Source: Bisporella sp. PMI_857 (lineage: Eukaryota; Ascomycota; Leotiomycetes; Helotiales; Helotiaceae). Taken from it: a stretch of 64,000 nt of DNA. Location of the stretch: NCBI GenBank assembly GCA_021307315.1, contig JAJSPD010000038.1, positions 62,001 to 126,000 of the forward strand. Reading direction: 5' to 3'. Below, in pieces: positions 35,601-46,754 of this stretch (the stretch's first letter is position 1; every line of letters begins with the position of its first letter). A program made the position numbers and the translations under genes. The notes under the pieces were generated by a model. The model was not told where the DNA came from. It made no database searches and was given only the letters and a program-made list of their open reading frames with translations.

Positions 35601-36286
35601 CACCATTTTTTAATCTGACTCTCAGAAGAGCGCTTTCCTGGCCTTCCTTTATAAGGCTCTTGAGACTAGCACCTCTATTTGTGGCACTGGCTTTCCCTCC
35701 AAGGCAAAGAGTGATGGCTGTCAAAACAGCACTCTTTCCGCTTCCGTTCTGCCCGACGACAAAATTGATGAGCGGTCCAAGCTCAACCGTCATGTTCTCG
35801 TGGCACATGAAGTTGACACAGTTGATTTCTTCAATAATAGCATTTTCGACAGCGGCATTGTCGCCCACTCGTCTGACTCGAGCTGTTCTAGCCTCCTTGA
35901 ATCTTTGTGTGGCGAGCTTGTCATCCATTTCCTGAGCCTCCAGCTCTTTCCAATCATCATCTCGAAGCTCCTCATATTGCGTGGCTGCCGGCGCTAACGT
36001 GTCTGTGTCATCTACATCTGGTAATGCTTCATCCTCGCTCTCACTCGTTGACGGGCTTCGTTCGCGAGTGTTGTTAGATTTTGCCGAGCGCTGGTTGACC
36101 GAAACGCGCGCCTTTTTGCGGTGCTGCAACCATATCAGTAAAGCGAACACATCATTCTCTCAGGAAACTGGAGCTTGGGCGGGTAAACAGTTCACTCACG
36201 GATTCATTTCGAAGATTTGAACTTGCAACCTCAACCGCAATCACTTCCCCGTTATCAACCTGCCTCCGTCGCTTTTGTGGCGCCAT
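32603..36286 (-). CDS. SMC6: SMC6, structural maintenance of chromosomes protein 6
   Basis: Four exons: 36286-36200, 36123-32857, 32806-32706 and 32654-32603 (introns 76, 50 and 51 nt), 1168 aa. The N-terminus is basic (MAPQKRRRQVDNG) then Ser/Glu-rich. The head contains Walker A GQNGSGKS at about residue 150. Two long coiled coils flank a hinge (residues ~560-760, including RLVFTGRGGRETGG). The C-terminal head has signature TLSGGEKSFSSICLLLALW and Walker B CLDEYDVFMD. The final exons read VGRQFILITPKALG and MEDPRNPQRSMEEFLD, the conserved SMC6 end. With SMC5 and Nse proteins it forms the SMC5/6 complex for recombination intermediates, rDNA and replication stress. Two ACGCGA motifs lie upstream, suggesting G1/S expression. 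Confidence 0.97.
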
Positions 36287-36368
36287 GATGAGCTACAAAG
36301 TTGAGTAATAAATTTGCAGTATGCCTTACCTTCATGGATTATAAAACACGGTTTATGTGAAAGTTACG

Positions 36369-36392
36369 ACGCGAAGGAGCTAAGCTACGCGA
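36369..36392. promoter_or_regulatory. Two MCB-like ACGCGA motifs upstream of SMC6
   Basis: ACGCGA occurs at 36369-36374 and 36387-36392, about 85-105 bp upstream of the ATG. It overlaps the ACGCG core of MluI cell-cycle boxes bound by MBF. Two sites 18 bp apart upstream of a DNA-repair gene are suggestive. Confidence 0.4.
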
Positions 36393-36919
36393 CAAAACAC
36401 GGTTACACGAGCCCCACTTTAATGTCAGGCTTGTCTCCAGGTGAGTTTCCACTATCTGGGCTCATGCATCATGGATATCTAACACCATAATATTCTAATA
36501 AAACCATTCCTATTTACTATATGTCATCACTTCTTAAAAAATAATTTCGTTCATTGAGAACACTCTTTGAGGTAGAAATGCAATTCGGATAATGTCGGGA
36601 TATAGAAAGCTGAGGAGGTATATCTTAAAAGATACGCAGTAGATTCCTCTTGTTATACCTGAGCCATCTTATAAAGTTAGAATTCAGCTAACTTCTACCG
36701 ACAAAATGCTTTTGGAGCTGAAATTCAATAAACATCTTAAATCAGAAGATCGATGATATTGTAGTATCGAAAGCCCAGCGAACATCCCATGGTCTACACG
36801 TGTGCCGCAATGCCGATTAACTCCTTGTATGCTACGCCTCCATTTATACCAATGTGTAGCATGCTTTATGCGCTGCACACTTTCGCTCGTTGTGTGCCAT
36901 TCCAGGGTGCATGTGCAGC
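36393..36919. other. Intergenic between SMC6 start and CGS stop
   Basis: Both flanking genes are on the minus strand. The region holds the distal SMC6 promoter and the 3' flank of cystathionine gamma-synthase; no gene seen. Confidence 0.55.
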
Positions 36920-38883
36920 TCATGATTTGCCAGCTGCTTCAGCAGCTTTCAGTGCAATCGCAAATCTTGCCTTGAGATCTTCCGCATCCTCTAGTCCAAC
37001 ACTAACACGAATTAAGTCTCCTGGGATACCAAATTTTGCTGCCCATTCTAGCTCGAGAAAATGGGCTAGAATGACGTAAGGCGACGTTAAAGTGAAGTTT
37101 GTTCCAAGGCTTGGACCTTTTGCTGTCTCGATACGATCATAGAATGCGATCGCCTGGGCGGTCTCATGGAAAGTGCATGAGAGCAGACCGCCGTAGCCCC
37201 CGTTAGGTGTCCGACAGTCATCATAGAAGTTACGTGTCGGGTTGTACTTCGGATAATACACATTCTTAACCAATGGATGAGCTCGAAGGACATCACAGAT
37301 AGCCTCTGCATTTTGATTGATTCTCTTAATGCGAGAAACGAAGTGGCGGCTGTTACTCTCCATGAATATGACATCTTCAGCCCAATAATTATCCTCATAC
37401 TCAGCCTCTGCGACTTTTTTCAGCAGCGAATAATACCGTCCATGTGGATTGAGTATCGCGCCGCCTCCCATAACATTGCACTCCCCAGAGAATATCTTTG
37501 TAAGACTGCTGACTACCACATCTGCATATGGGAGTACGTGTACGTTAATGAAATTTCCGATTGTTTCATCGACAACAACAGCAAAATCATAAGTGTCTGC
37601 TAGTCGTCGAATACGTTTCAGATCAGGACATTTCAAAGATGGATTTCCAGGGAATTCGCAAAACAGTGCCAGGAATCGCTCGCCACCCTTTAATTTGACC
37701 TCTAGTTCATCGAGATCTTCTGTTGAGCCATTGCCATAGAAGACACAACCAGGTCCCCATTTTTCTAGGATCTTGAGCGTATCCACATATGGGAAGCCAA
37801 ATGAGATGCTCTTCATCGGACCCCTAGCTTGTAGTAGCATTTGATGAGTATTGAAAATGGAGTTCATCCCGCAAGGATAAAGGTATACATCGTCCTCAGA
37901 GAGACCAACCACTCCGCGGCTGTCAGATGTTGTCTTAGGACTTGGGTCAGTCGCGAGGTCAACCTCTCCCATCAAAGAGCCTGCAATACGTCGAAGAATG
38001 GCTGTTCTTGCGTTGTCGACAAAAGAAACATCTAAATTGCGGCCAAATCTTTCTTCTAGAAACTGAGAGCTTTCCCGAGTCTCCATAGCAGCGATTGGAC
38101 TCTTGGGCTTGTCTGAGCTATCTGGGGTATTGTTCTTTGTCGGAGTCTTATCTATAGAGCCGCGCTGATACCTTCTCGGCCCTTTCGCGGATTTATGAAG
38201 ACCATTTGATTTAAGTATAGTCTTGTCTACCAGAAGTCCATCTTGGAAAAGGGTGTGGCAAAACTCTGCTCGTCTGCTTGAAACCCCATCACCCGCATGC
38301 TGCCAGTACTGCTTCGCTACTGGGAAAAGATCTTTGTGATAAATAACCGCCGAGACAGCAGGAGAGATCTTGATAAGAATCTCTGAGCTTGTCTTACTTC
38401 TGTCTAAGACCAAATCAACTATTTTGACATGGTCCACAGGCGAGCTTGGAGAGGCTTTGGCTTTGATGAATTGTAGACATCTTTGAGCAGTCTTAGTAGA
38501 TGGGAAAAGCATAGCCTTTTCATCCATGGACCCATGTTTTTCTACAATATCTTCCGCAAATGCAACAATAAGCTTATGGATGAAGAATCTTGCTCATGAG
38601 GTCAGCATTCACGCGAGAACTGAGCAGCAAAGGGTTGGAGATTAGTTATTGTTACCTTGGGTATCCGGTGGATAGTTTACTTATGATCCGTTCTTGTCCC
38701 TCCTCATAGCCGATGTTGTCACTCCATAATGGTAAAGAGACACTGGCAGCCTATGTAAGTTAGATATGTGACTCAAGTGACAATATGATCATCTATGAAG
38801 AAGTTCCACATTGAACCTTAAAAGGCAGCACTTACATGTGGAGTCAAAGCTGGGATAGATTCCCCAAGCTCAATTATAGACAT
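36920..38883 (-). CDS. Cystathionine gamma-synthase (fungal long form)
   Basis: Three exons: 38883-38836, 38750-38656 and 38588-36920 (introns 85 and 67 nt), 603 aa. The N-terminus (MSIIELGESIPALTPHAASV) and the first about 190 residues form the long N-terminal extension of fungal enzymes such as yeast Str2. The PLP fold of Cys/Met-metabolism enzymes follows. YPCGMNSIFNTHQMLLQ is the cofactor-ring region, VVVDETIGN supplies the Asp that contacts the pyridine, and SSLTKIFSGECN carries the PLP lysine. The C-terminal segment LIRVSVGLEDAEDL is conserved. The reaction joins an O-acylhomoserine to cysteine to make cystathionine in transsulfuration. Exons 1 and 2 were recovered from splice signals and continuity (LPLWSDNIGYEEGQERIISK). 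It shares a 260-bp divergent promoter with UTP22. Confidence 0.93.
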
Positions 38884-39106
38884 GTCGAAAGGTCTTCCAA
38901 GAAATCCAGATCTTAACGTCACTTTCCCTGAATTATAAATGGTAGTTTGTTTTTATGACAATGACAAAATATTTGGGGTTCTTTATCCGTGATCGGAAGC
39001 TTATCAGAAGCGAGGGGTTGACGCTAAACCTTAAATATTGGTAGCACAAAAAAAAGTTAAAGTGGAGCAATTCTACGCAAAGTCGCTATGCAGATTTCAA
39101 AGGCTC

Positions 39107-39115
39107 GAAATTTTT
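39107..39115. promoter_or_regulatory. RRPE-like motif (GAAATTTTT) upstream of UTP22
   Basis: GAAATTTTT, which is AAAAATTTC on the other strand, ends 28 bp before the UTP22 ATG. RRPE-type sequences accompany ribosome-biogenesis genes in fungi. AT-richness makes chance occurrence likely. Confidence 0.25.
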
Positions 39116-39143
39116 ATAATTATTGCAACCAAGCTTTGCGCCA

Positions 39144-42100
39144 ATGGCACCTTCATCTTCTAAACGGCGAAAGCTGGATCATGATTCAGCATCTGCCGGC
39201 GAAGCCTCGGAGAACGATGAGCACAACGAGGAGCTGACTTCGGGCCACATTTTGCCAGAAGCTGCGCCAGCAAGAAAACAAAGTCACTCAAGAACGAATC
39301 ATGAACAACTTTCTAATGATAGTACTTTATACGCTGGGGGCGCTTATAAATCAAGCATGTTCAAGCTTCAGGTCGACGAGATGCTGGCTGAGGTCCGGCC
39401 AAACTATGAGAGACGAATGGTGAAGATTGATCAAGCCTTGCATAGATTGAACAGCTTGGTTCAATCAATTGAAGACCGAGAGAGCCTTCCGGTACGTGCA
39501 ATAGTTTTGTCCAACAAGTACATGTCTGACATTCTTGCAGGTTCTGGAAGCCGCTAAAAAACTATCTAAATCACACAAAATTACTGTCCCATTTCCAGAT
39601 CCAAAACCGGAAAAAGAGACCGCATATAAGCTCGCATATGCGAAGCCTTCGACTATTAATATCATTGGGAGTTATGCCTCCAAAACTATGGTCAAGACTG
39701 ATGGCGTACTATCGATAGATATGATTGTGGTTATGCCGCAGTCAATCTTTCAGGAAAAAGACTTTTTAAATTATCGTTATTTTTACAAAAGGGCATATTA
39801 TCTGGCATGTATAGCTGCTGGGCTTCAGGATTCTGCAACGGAAGAATTCGATCTTACATTCAGGTTCTTGAACGGGAACAGTCTCCATCCAGTTCTGGTG
39901 GTTAGACCAAAAGGTGGTAAGTGAAGTGCTCTTTATGGTATAAAATTCCTGCTTATTAGTGATTAGGGATAAGTGATTCAAGCCTTAACATAGAGATATA
40001 TATAATTCCTGCAGCGCCAAAAGCATTATTTGCCGCCTCGAAGTTGCAGCCTACGAAGAACTCAATCCGAATCAAACCAGGGACAGAGGCCGAGACCAAT
40101 TCCGCCATGTCTTCACCTTTTTATAACGCCTCTATCAAATCTGATTGCAATGCGGAGGCATACTTGCAGCTGATTCATATTGCGGCGAAAAACGCTAGTG
40201 GATTCACTGATGCGTGTATTCTTGGTAGGATATGGCTGCGGCAGAGAGGATTTACAAGCTCTATTTCGAACGGTGGTTTCGGGAATTTCGAGTGGACTGC
40301 TCTGACTACCCTCCTCCTAGAAGGAGGAGGACCGAAAGGACAGAGTGTACTATCACCAGGCTACAGTAGCTACCAGATGTTCAAAGCTGTTCTGCAGTTC
40401 CTCGCAAAGTCAAATCTGGTCAACAAGCCGCAGCTATATGAAGCGACAGATATTGTTCTTGGGAAGTCCAATATCCCAATATTTTATGATGGTTCCAGGG
40501 GCCAGAATATTCTCTACAAGATGAGTTCCTGGTCATATGACCTACTAAGGGAGGAAGCTAGGATATCGATCGAAATGCTCAATGAATCGAACTTTGATCC
40601 ATTTGAATCGACTTTTATTTTGCGAACCGCGCAGCCATTGCAGAGGTTTGATTGTTTTACAAAGATGCCAATCCTTGCGCAATCGAAACAAACAGCACCC
40701 TCTGATCATTGTCCACCAGCTATAGCTTTTAGCAATCGCATGTTCGAGGTATTACGAGAAGGCTTGATGGACAGGGTCAAACTCATCGATATAAAAGTGC
40801 CCGAACTACCCACATGGTCAATTAAATCCTCGTGTCCAATCGCGGCTCCGGACCTTACAATAGGTGTGGGAGTTGTCTTTGACCCTAATAATATTAGTCG
40901 AATCGTCGATCATGGACCATCTGCAGAGGACAAGAAGAAGGCTGCCAATTTCCAGAAGTTCTGGGGTGAAAAAGCAGAGTTGAGAAGGTTCAAAGATGGC
41001 AGTATTCGCGAGAGTTTGGTTTGGACACCAGGCTCATCTTACTCTATTTTCCGGGACATATTTTCTTACCTAATGAAGCAGCACTTTGGCACAGAAATAA
41101 GTGAAGCTCTTCAGTTTGTGGGACAAGGATTTGATACCGTATTGTCTGGAAGTGCATCTGCCACCAAATCAGTCGAGGCGCTCAAAGAAGCGTATAATTC
41201 CCTTGAAAGAGAAATCAGGGGACTCCAAAGCTTACCTTTACAGTTAAGACAATTATCGCCTGTTAGCCCCCAATTAAGATACGTGTCCATGGAAGCACCA
41301 TCATTCAATGAAGGTCGACCACTACGGCAGCCTGCTGATGTTCTCATTCACTTCGAAGGATCTGGTCGCTGGCCAGATGATGTGGTTGCCATTCAAAGAA
41401 CAAAGATAGCCTTCTTGCTCAAAATTGGAAGCCTACTTCAAGAGGTCAATGAAGATACGACTACTCGTCTTGGCCTTGAAAATGAAGACCAGCCATTCCT
41501 TAATTGTGCTTTCCTCGACATTATATACCAGTCTGGGGCAGCTTTCCGTTTACGAATTCACAATGATCGGGAGCAGACACTATTAGAACGGTATATAAAG
41601 GATAAATCAGGCGATTATCGAACTAGGGAGGATGCGGTTTCGGCATTATCTGAGTATAAGAGAATATTTGTTCAACTTCCCCTGCATTCCCAATCAATCT
41701 CAACACATTGCACTCGATTTCCACTTCTATCGCCTACAACACGTCTGGTTAAGACATGGTTTTCTCGCCACATGCTATCAGGTCATATTTCCGAAGAGCT
41801 TATTGAGCTGTTAGTTGCCCGAGTTTTCCTACAGCCGTATCCCTGGCGGGCTCCATCTTCGACAATGACTGGTTTCTTAAGAACGTTGCTATTTATCAGT
41901 AGGTGGGACTGGCGATCAGTGCCTCTGGTTGTTGATTTCACTGGCACTATGACCAGCAAGGAAGTGGAAGGCCTCAATACACGTCTAGAAGCCTGGCGGA
42001 AAATCGATCCAGGCATGAACAGAACCGTGATTTGTGCTGGCTCAAATCATGATGCAACGGGCACCGTGTTCACGGATAAGGGGCCGTCCAAACTGGTAGC

Positions 42101-42602
42101 TGCACGTATGACTGCCTTGGCTCGATCTGCGTGCAAGCTGGTCAAAGATCAAGGCACTGATCTTAATCCTACTTGTCTCTTCGCATCCTCTACTACCGAT
42201 TATGATTTCGTCATTCACCTATCGTCCAAATTTGCTGGCGAGAAGAAACGACCAGGAAAATCAAAGTTTAAAAATCTTGAGGTTCAACTTGGCTCATCTG
42301 AGGCAGATGAGCTGGTAGGATATCGGCCAGTTCAGAAGTATGTTGATGAGTTGGAAAAGGTGTTTTCGAACTGCCTTGTATTTTTCCACAGTGCCACAAC
42401 TGGTCGAGCAATTGGAGGTCTATGGAATCCTCAAAACTTAGCTCCTCGGCCATTCAAAGTAAATCTCACCTACGCCACTAAGCCAGCAGTTGCTGCAAAG
42501 GATGTGAACGAGGATATAATCGAGCTCGATAAAGCTGCAATTTTGGCGGAAATATCTAGGCTTGGAGGAGACCTGGTGTCACGCATCGAGGTTCAGCGAT
42601 AA
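39144..42602 (+). CDS. UTP22: UTP22, small-subunit processome protein (Nrap family)
   Basis: Three exons (39144-39491, 39541-39916, 40015-42602; introns 49 and 98 nt), 1103 aa. The N-terminus is charged (SSSKRRKLDHDSAS), then YAGGAYKSSMFKLQVDEML, the entry to the Nrap fold. Nrap proteins are inactive nucleotidyltransferase-like; the segment INIIGSYASKTMVKTDGVLS matches the remnant of that catalytic core. Further family blocks are DACILGRIWLRQRGF, EWTALTTLLLEGGGPKG and FWGEKAELRRFKDGSIRESL. With Rrp7 it forms the UTP-C module of the 90S pre-ribosome in the nucleolus. The start is the ATG at 39144; a TTG in the same frame upstream was rejected. It is divergent from cystathionine gamma-synthase. 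Confidence 0.95.
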
Positions 42603-43165
42603 TACTTGCATGTTTTCGTGTGTAATTACGAAGGAGTGTGAAATTTGATACCACAAGTCAAGTGTTCAAACTTGGCTCTGTATCTTCCTGAAACCATGTG
42701 AACATCCTATATAGCCATTTTTACGTTGTAAGCACCACAAGGCTTAATGATTGGATGCGTAAAGCTTAATAAGTTCTAATTGACGCTGACTTGTTCGTCA
42801 GGGAACCTGCCCGAATCGCACAGTGCATTTTAATATCCACAGTAGGCTTGAAATAGAATACTTCCACAGTGAACTGAAATTCGCCCAAAGTCACAAAGAC
42901 AAACCGCAGAATTGACTTGGTCAATACTATGCTCGTCGCGACCTTGATCCTGAAGAGATATATCGTAGATGATTACACTATAATACAGGTGTGTGCTCTA
43001 GAAGATAAGCGAGACGTAAAAGGGGACCAATCTGACAACGTTTAGTTGATTAGTCACTAGCTTCTCGCTTAAAATATCAAAGCCTCCCCACCTAAGAGCT
43101 ACACGAGAATTTTACCAACTTCTCTCCACGTTAACCTACCTATCGATACTCCTCAGGTCGCAAAG
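42603..43165. other. Intergenic, eIF3k promoter
   Basis: Between two plus-strand genes. A pyrimidine-rich leader runs into the eIF3k ATG. Nothing else is recognised. Confidence 0.6.
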
Positions 43166-44115
43166 ATGGGAGTTCCATTCGATTACGCGCCAGATCGGCC
43201 AGATCATATTGATGCTATTCTCAACGGACTAGACCGGTACAATCCTGAGACGACTAACATCTTCCAAGAATATGTGACAGAGCAATGCGAATCTAAGTCT
43301 TATGACTGCTACGCAAACCTGGCACTGTTGAAGCTGTAAGTACCTCCTTATATCAATAATTAGTATTGAATGTCGGATGATGATCGTATTTTTACGTTTC
43401 CTATTACCTGAATGGCTATGGAGAATGAATCCCTCCCAGCCGTGAAGCGAGTTTATTAGCTCTATCTGAAAGACATACACTACTCCATGTCTCATTTTGC
43501 ACCAAGCTCAATAAGATAATGGAACGCTGACTGTGCCGCTTCTCCAGGTACCAGTTCAACCCTCACCTCACGAAAGATGAAACCATCACCAACATCCTTG
43601 TCAAGTCCTTGACTGTCTTCCCATCACCCGATTTCTCATTAGCGCTGCACCTCCTCCCACCACATATTCTTACACCAGTCTCAGCGTCCTCTTCGCTGCC
43701 AGCAGCCGGTGATGCACCTCTATCAGAGGCTGTCCAGAAACTCAATGTCCTCAACAACCTGCTCGGCCAAGCCTCTTACAGCCAATTCTGGAGCACCCTC
43801 GACAGCGATGATCTCTACGCCGACCTAATCGCAGATGTTGCAGGATTTGAAGAGCTCATTCGTATTCGAATTGCGCTCACCATCTCTCACTCCGTCCGGG
43901 AAATCGAGCGGTCGGCGTTAGAATCATGGTTGGGCATGCAAGGCGCATCGTTCGAGAAATTTATCAGCGGTGTGTGCGGATGGGACATCCAGGACAATAC
44001 TGTCAAGATTCCATTGAACAAGGAGAATGAGGCTAAAGGTACGATTGTACGAGAGAATGTGAAGATGGATCAATTTTCGAGAGTTATCCGGAGAGCTTAT
44101 GAGCAAGCTTCGTGA
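43166..44115 (+). CDS. eIF3k: Eukaryotic translation initiation factor 3 subunit K
   Basis: Two exons (43166-43335 and 43548-44115) with a 212-nt intron, 245 aa. The N-terminal half ([20 protein letters not shown], then [20 protein letters not shown] and LYQFNP across the junction) is the HEAT-like region of eIF3k. The second half contains the winged-helix PCI-like part, with [20 protein letters not shown] and the conserved VIRRAYEQ end. eIF3k is a small, non-essential peripheral subunit of the eIF3 complex, present in filamentous fungi but absent from budding yeast. The exons join in frame (CT|G = Leu). The coding sequence has no unusual features. Confidence 0.93.
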
Positions 44116-44718
44116 AGGAATACTCATTGAAACATACAAAATATACTTGCATTGCATAGGCGGCTGGTTTTGGGGGCGTTCAGGGACGGAGTTAGAAGTC
44201 TCTCACTACTCCAAAAGGCATTAGAAGATGCTGTACTTGGAAGGAGTACATGAAGTGGTTTAACTTCTCTATATGGCATGTTGTGATGAAGAGAAATAGA
44301 GATAAATGATACCACGCCAAAATCGAACCACACAAGTGAGCTATGCAGAAGCACTTAAGGGCAACGAAGAGCTGTTTGATACTTCATATCTAGTATTCTC
44401 GCAACTATTCCATATGAACTCATGGTTGTAACTTTGACTCATTCTCTAGCAGCTCCTCCTCTAGCCTTCAACAATATACACTTTGCATACCCTTTATCCA
44501 CCAGCAGTTGCCTCTCTGTGACTCCAAAAACCTGTAGCCTTTCTGAATTCAACCCCACCATGATTACATAACACTGGTATATACTTTGATTGGTTCGTCT
44601 TCGACTACAATAAAACATTTCTTCAGCCTTGCCCCTCATCCATAAACTTTTTTTGGGGTAATATATGAAGTTGATAACCTTTTAGTGAGTACAACACACT
44701 GAAATCACAAAGACAATT
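44116..44718. other. Intergenic, TSR4 promoter
   Basis: Between tandem plus-strand genes. No gene or repeat seen. Confidence 0.6.
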
Positions 44719-46023
44719 ATGTCCGACAGCGAGTCCTCTGATGATGAGAACTACACAGTGACCAATGTACTTCTTGGTTATACAACTGAAGAACCAAGGG
44801 ATGATGAGATTAGCCACTTAGGAGGGAGACCAGTAAGTACCCATACATACCAGTCATGTAATTTCCAAATAGAAAAATCTGACTGACTTTGCTCATAGTC
44901 ATGGATTGACCCCTCGAGTCCGCCGTCTGCCACTCTTGCAAAATGCAAAGTGTGCAATGACCTAATGGTTCTCCTCTTACAACTGAATGCTGAGCTTCCT
45001 GATTTCCTTGGCCATGAGAGACGACTTTACATCTTGACATGTCGACGGAAGACCTGCAGACGGAGAGAAGGCAGTATTCGTACATTACGAGGAGTACGGA
45101 TCAGCGAAGCTGTGATAAAAGATAAAAAGGCAAAAGAACCCAAGCTCGAGGAAAATATAGAGCCACCAAAACCCGTAGTGCATCTCGGAGAATCATTATT
45201 TGGCACAAAACCACTTTCTGGATCAACTTTAGCGAATCCATTCTCAACAGCAAGTAGTGCCACACCTTCGAATCCGTTCTCTACCTCTTCATCAACTTCC
45301 GCAAACCCCTTTTCATCTCCAAAGCCTGATCCTCCTTCACCTGCCGCAGAACCACAATCGCCCTCAACTTCCCTCCCACAAACGTTCGCCTCAGCACTGT
45401 CCCTCGGCAGCCCACCCACGCCACAAGTCTTTGGCCCGCCAGAACCCTGGCCCGAAGAATCCTCCCTCCCACCCGCATACCCGCTCTATTATCTCGACCC
45501 CGACTACGAAGAACTAGACCCTATCACCTTACCCGCCGCCCCCGTCCAAACCATGGATCTTGACGACCCTTCCTCTTCCTCCAATAAGAACCAGAAAGAA
45601 GACAAAGATGTCTATGAGAGTACCATCGACCACACATTCCAGAAATTCGCTGACCGGTTATCACAAAATCCAGATCAGGTACTAAGGTATGAGTTTCGGG
45701 GGACGCCTTTGTTGTATTCGAAGCACGACGCAGTGGGGAAGTTGCTGGGTGGCGGGAAGGGGAATGAGAGGGTGAAAGTTGGAGGGAATGGCATCCCGCG
45801 GTGTGAGAATTGCGGTTCGGGACGGGTGTTTGAGGTACAATTGACGCCGCATGCGATCCTGGAGCTAGAGCGTGACGAGATAGGATTTGATGGTATGGAC
45901 TGGGGGACGATCATGGTTGGGGTTTGTGAGAGGGATTGTCAGCAACGCGGCGTGGATGTTGGCATGGGGTATTTAGAGGAATGGACTGGTGTGCAATGGG
46001 AGGAGCTTGGGGAGAAGCGGTGA
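44719..46023 (+). CDS. TSR4: TSR4/PDCD2-family ribosomal protein chaperone
   Basis: Two exons (44719-44832 and 44899-46023; 66-nt intron), 412 aa. The start MSDSESSDDENYTVTNVLLG and the following HLGGRP|SWID across the splice are the PDCD2 N-terminal beta motif. The first zinc-like site is CKVCNDLMVLLLQL...CRRKTCRR. A Ser/Pro-rich linker (FSTSSSTSANPFSS) separates it from the C-terminal PDCD2_C domain, with RYEFRGTPLLYSKHD, C-x2-C in RCENCGSG and FEVQLTPHAILELE. Yeast Tsr4 is a dedicated chaperone of ribosomal protein uS5 (Rps2), needed for 40S assembly. It is convergent with the DUF6594 gene. Confidence 0.93.
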
Positions 46024-46754
46024 TGGATCATGCTTGGCGGGTGCACTAGATAAGCACTCACTGCCAGCTTGGATCCAATGGATATGAAATAAGTTACAGC
46101 GTGCCAGGGAGAGTATTTCATAGAGACACATCATGAAATTTGTATGCTGTCCAGATTGTACAAGCATATATGATCTTAGATGAATAATGGCCTCTTTTCT
46201 ACTCCACCCAAAAGGAGAGCCACGAACCTGCGACGTATAAAGACGGCATGTTATCTACCGAATGGCCTCCTGCTTAATCCCGGCTTATGAGCGCCAGCCC
46301 CTGAGGTGGACCCTTCAGGCTGTAGGCTTTCTTACCAGCTTCAAGTGATTTAGGCCGATATATCAAGAAGACACACGCTTTCACAGTTCTGATAGCATTC
46401 AAATTTAATTCAAGATAATCCATATGTCATTATCTCATTTTACCCGGACTATCATAAAACAAGAAGGTATCCGACGCGCTAAACATGAGGAAAGGAAATA
46501 ATGCTGATTGTTGTACAGCACCCCTTTGCAAGGGTAATGAAGGTATAAGCGCGTGAAAAACATGCTAATTCCAATCTCAAAATCCAATTCCAGATCCAAT
46601 CCAAAGATAAAATTCCAAAAGGGTATCTCGGTACTGTGCATCCCGAACGCCTCTCCCAAACCTTCCTTGTCCCGCCCGAAAATGTCAATCTCCCCAATGC
46701 CAAATTCAGTTACCCCGGATACCAACACCGTCGGTATCAATAACAAATTTGTTC
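46024..46754. other. Intergenic, convergent 3' flanks
   Basis: Between TSR4 (+) and the DUF6594 gene (-). A stretch at about 46565-46620 repeats short ATCCAA/AATTCCA words. No gene seen. Confidence 0.55.
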
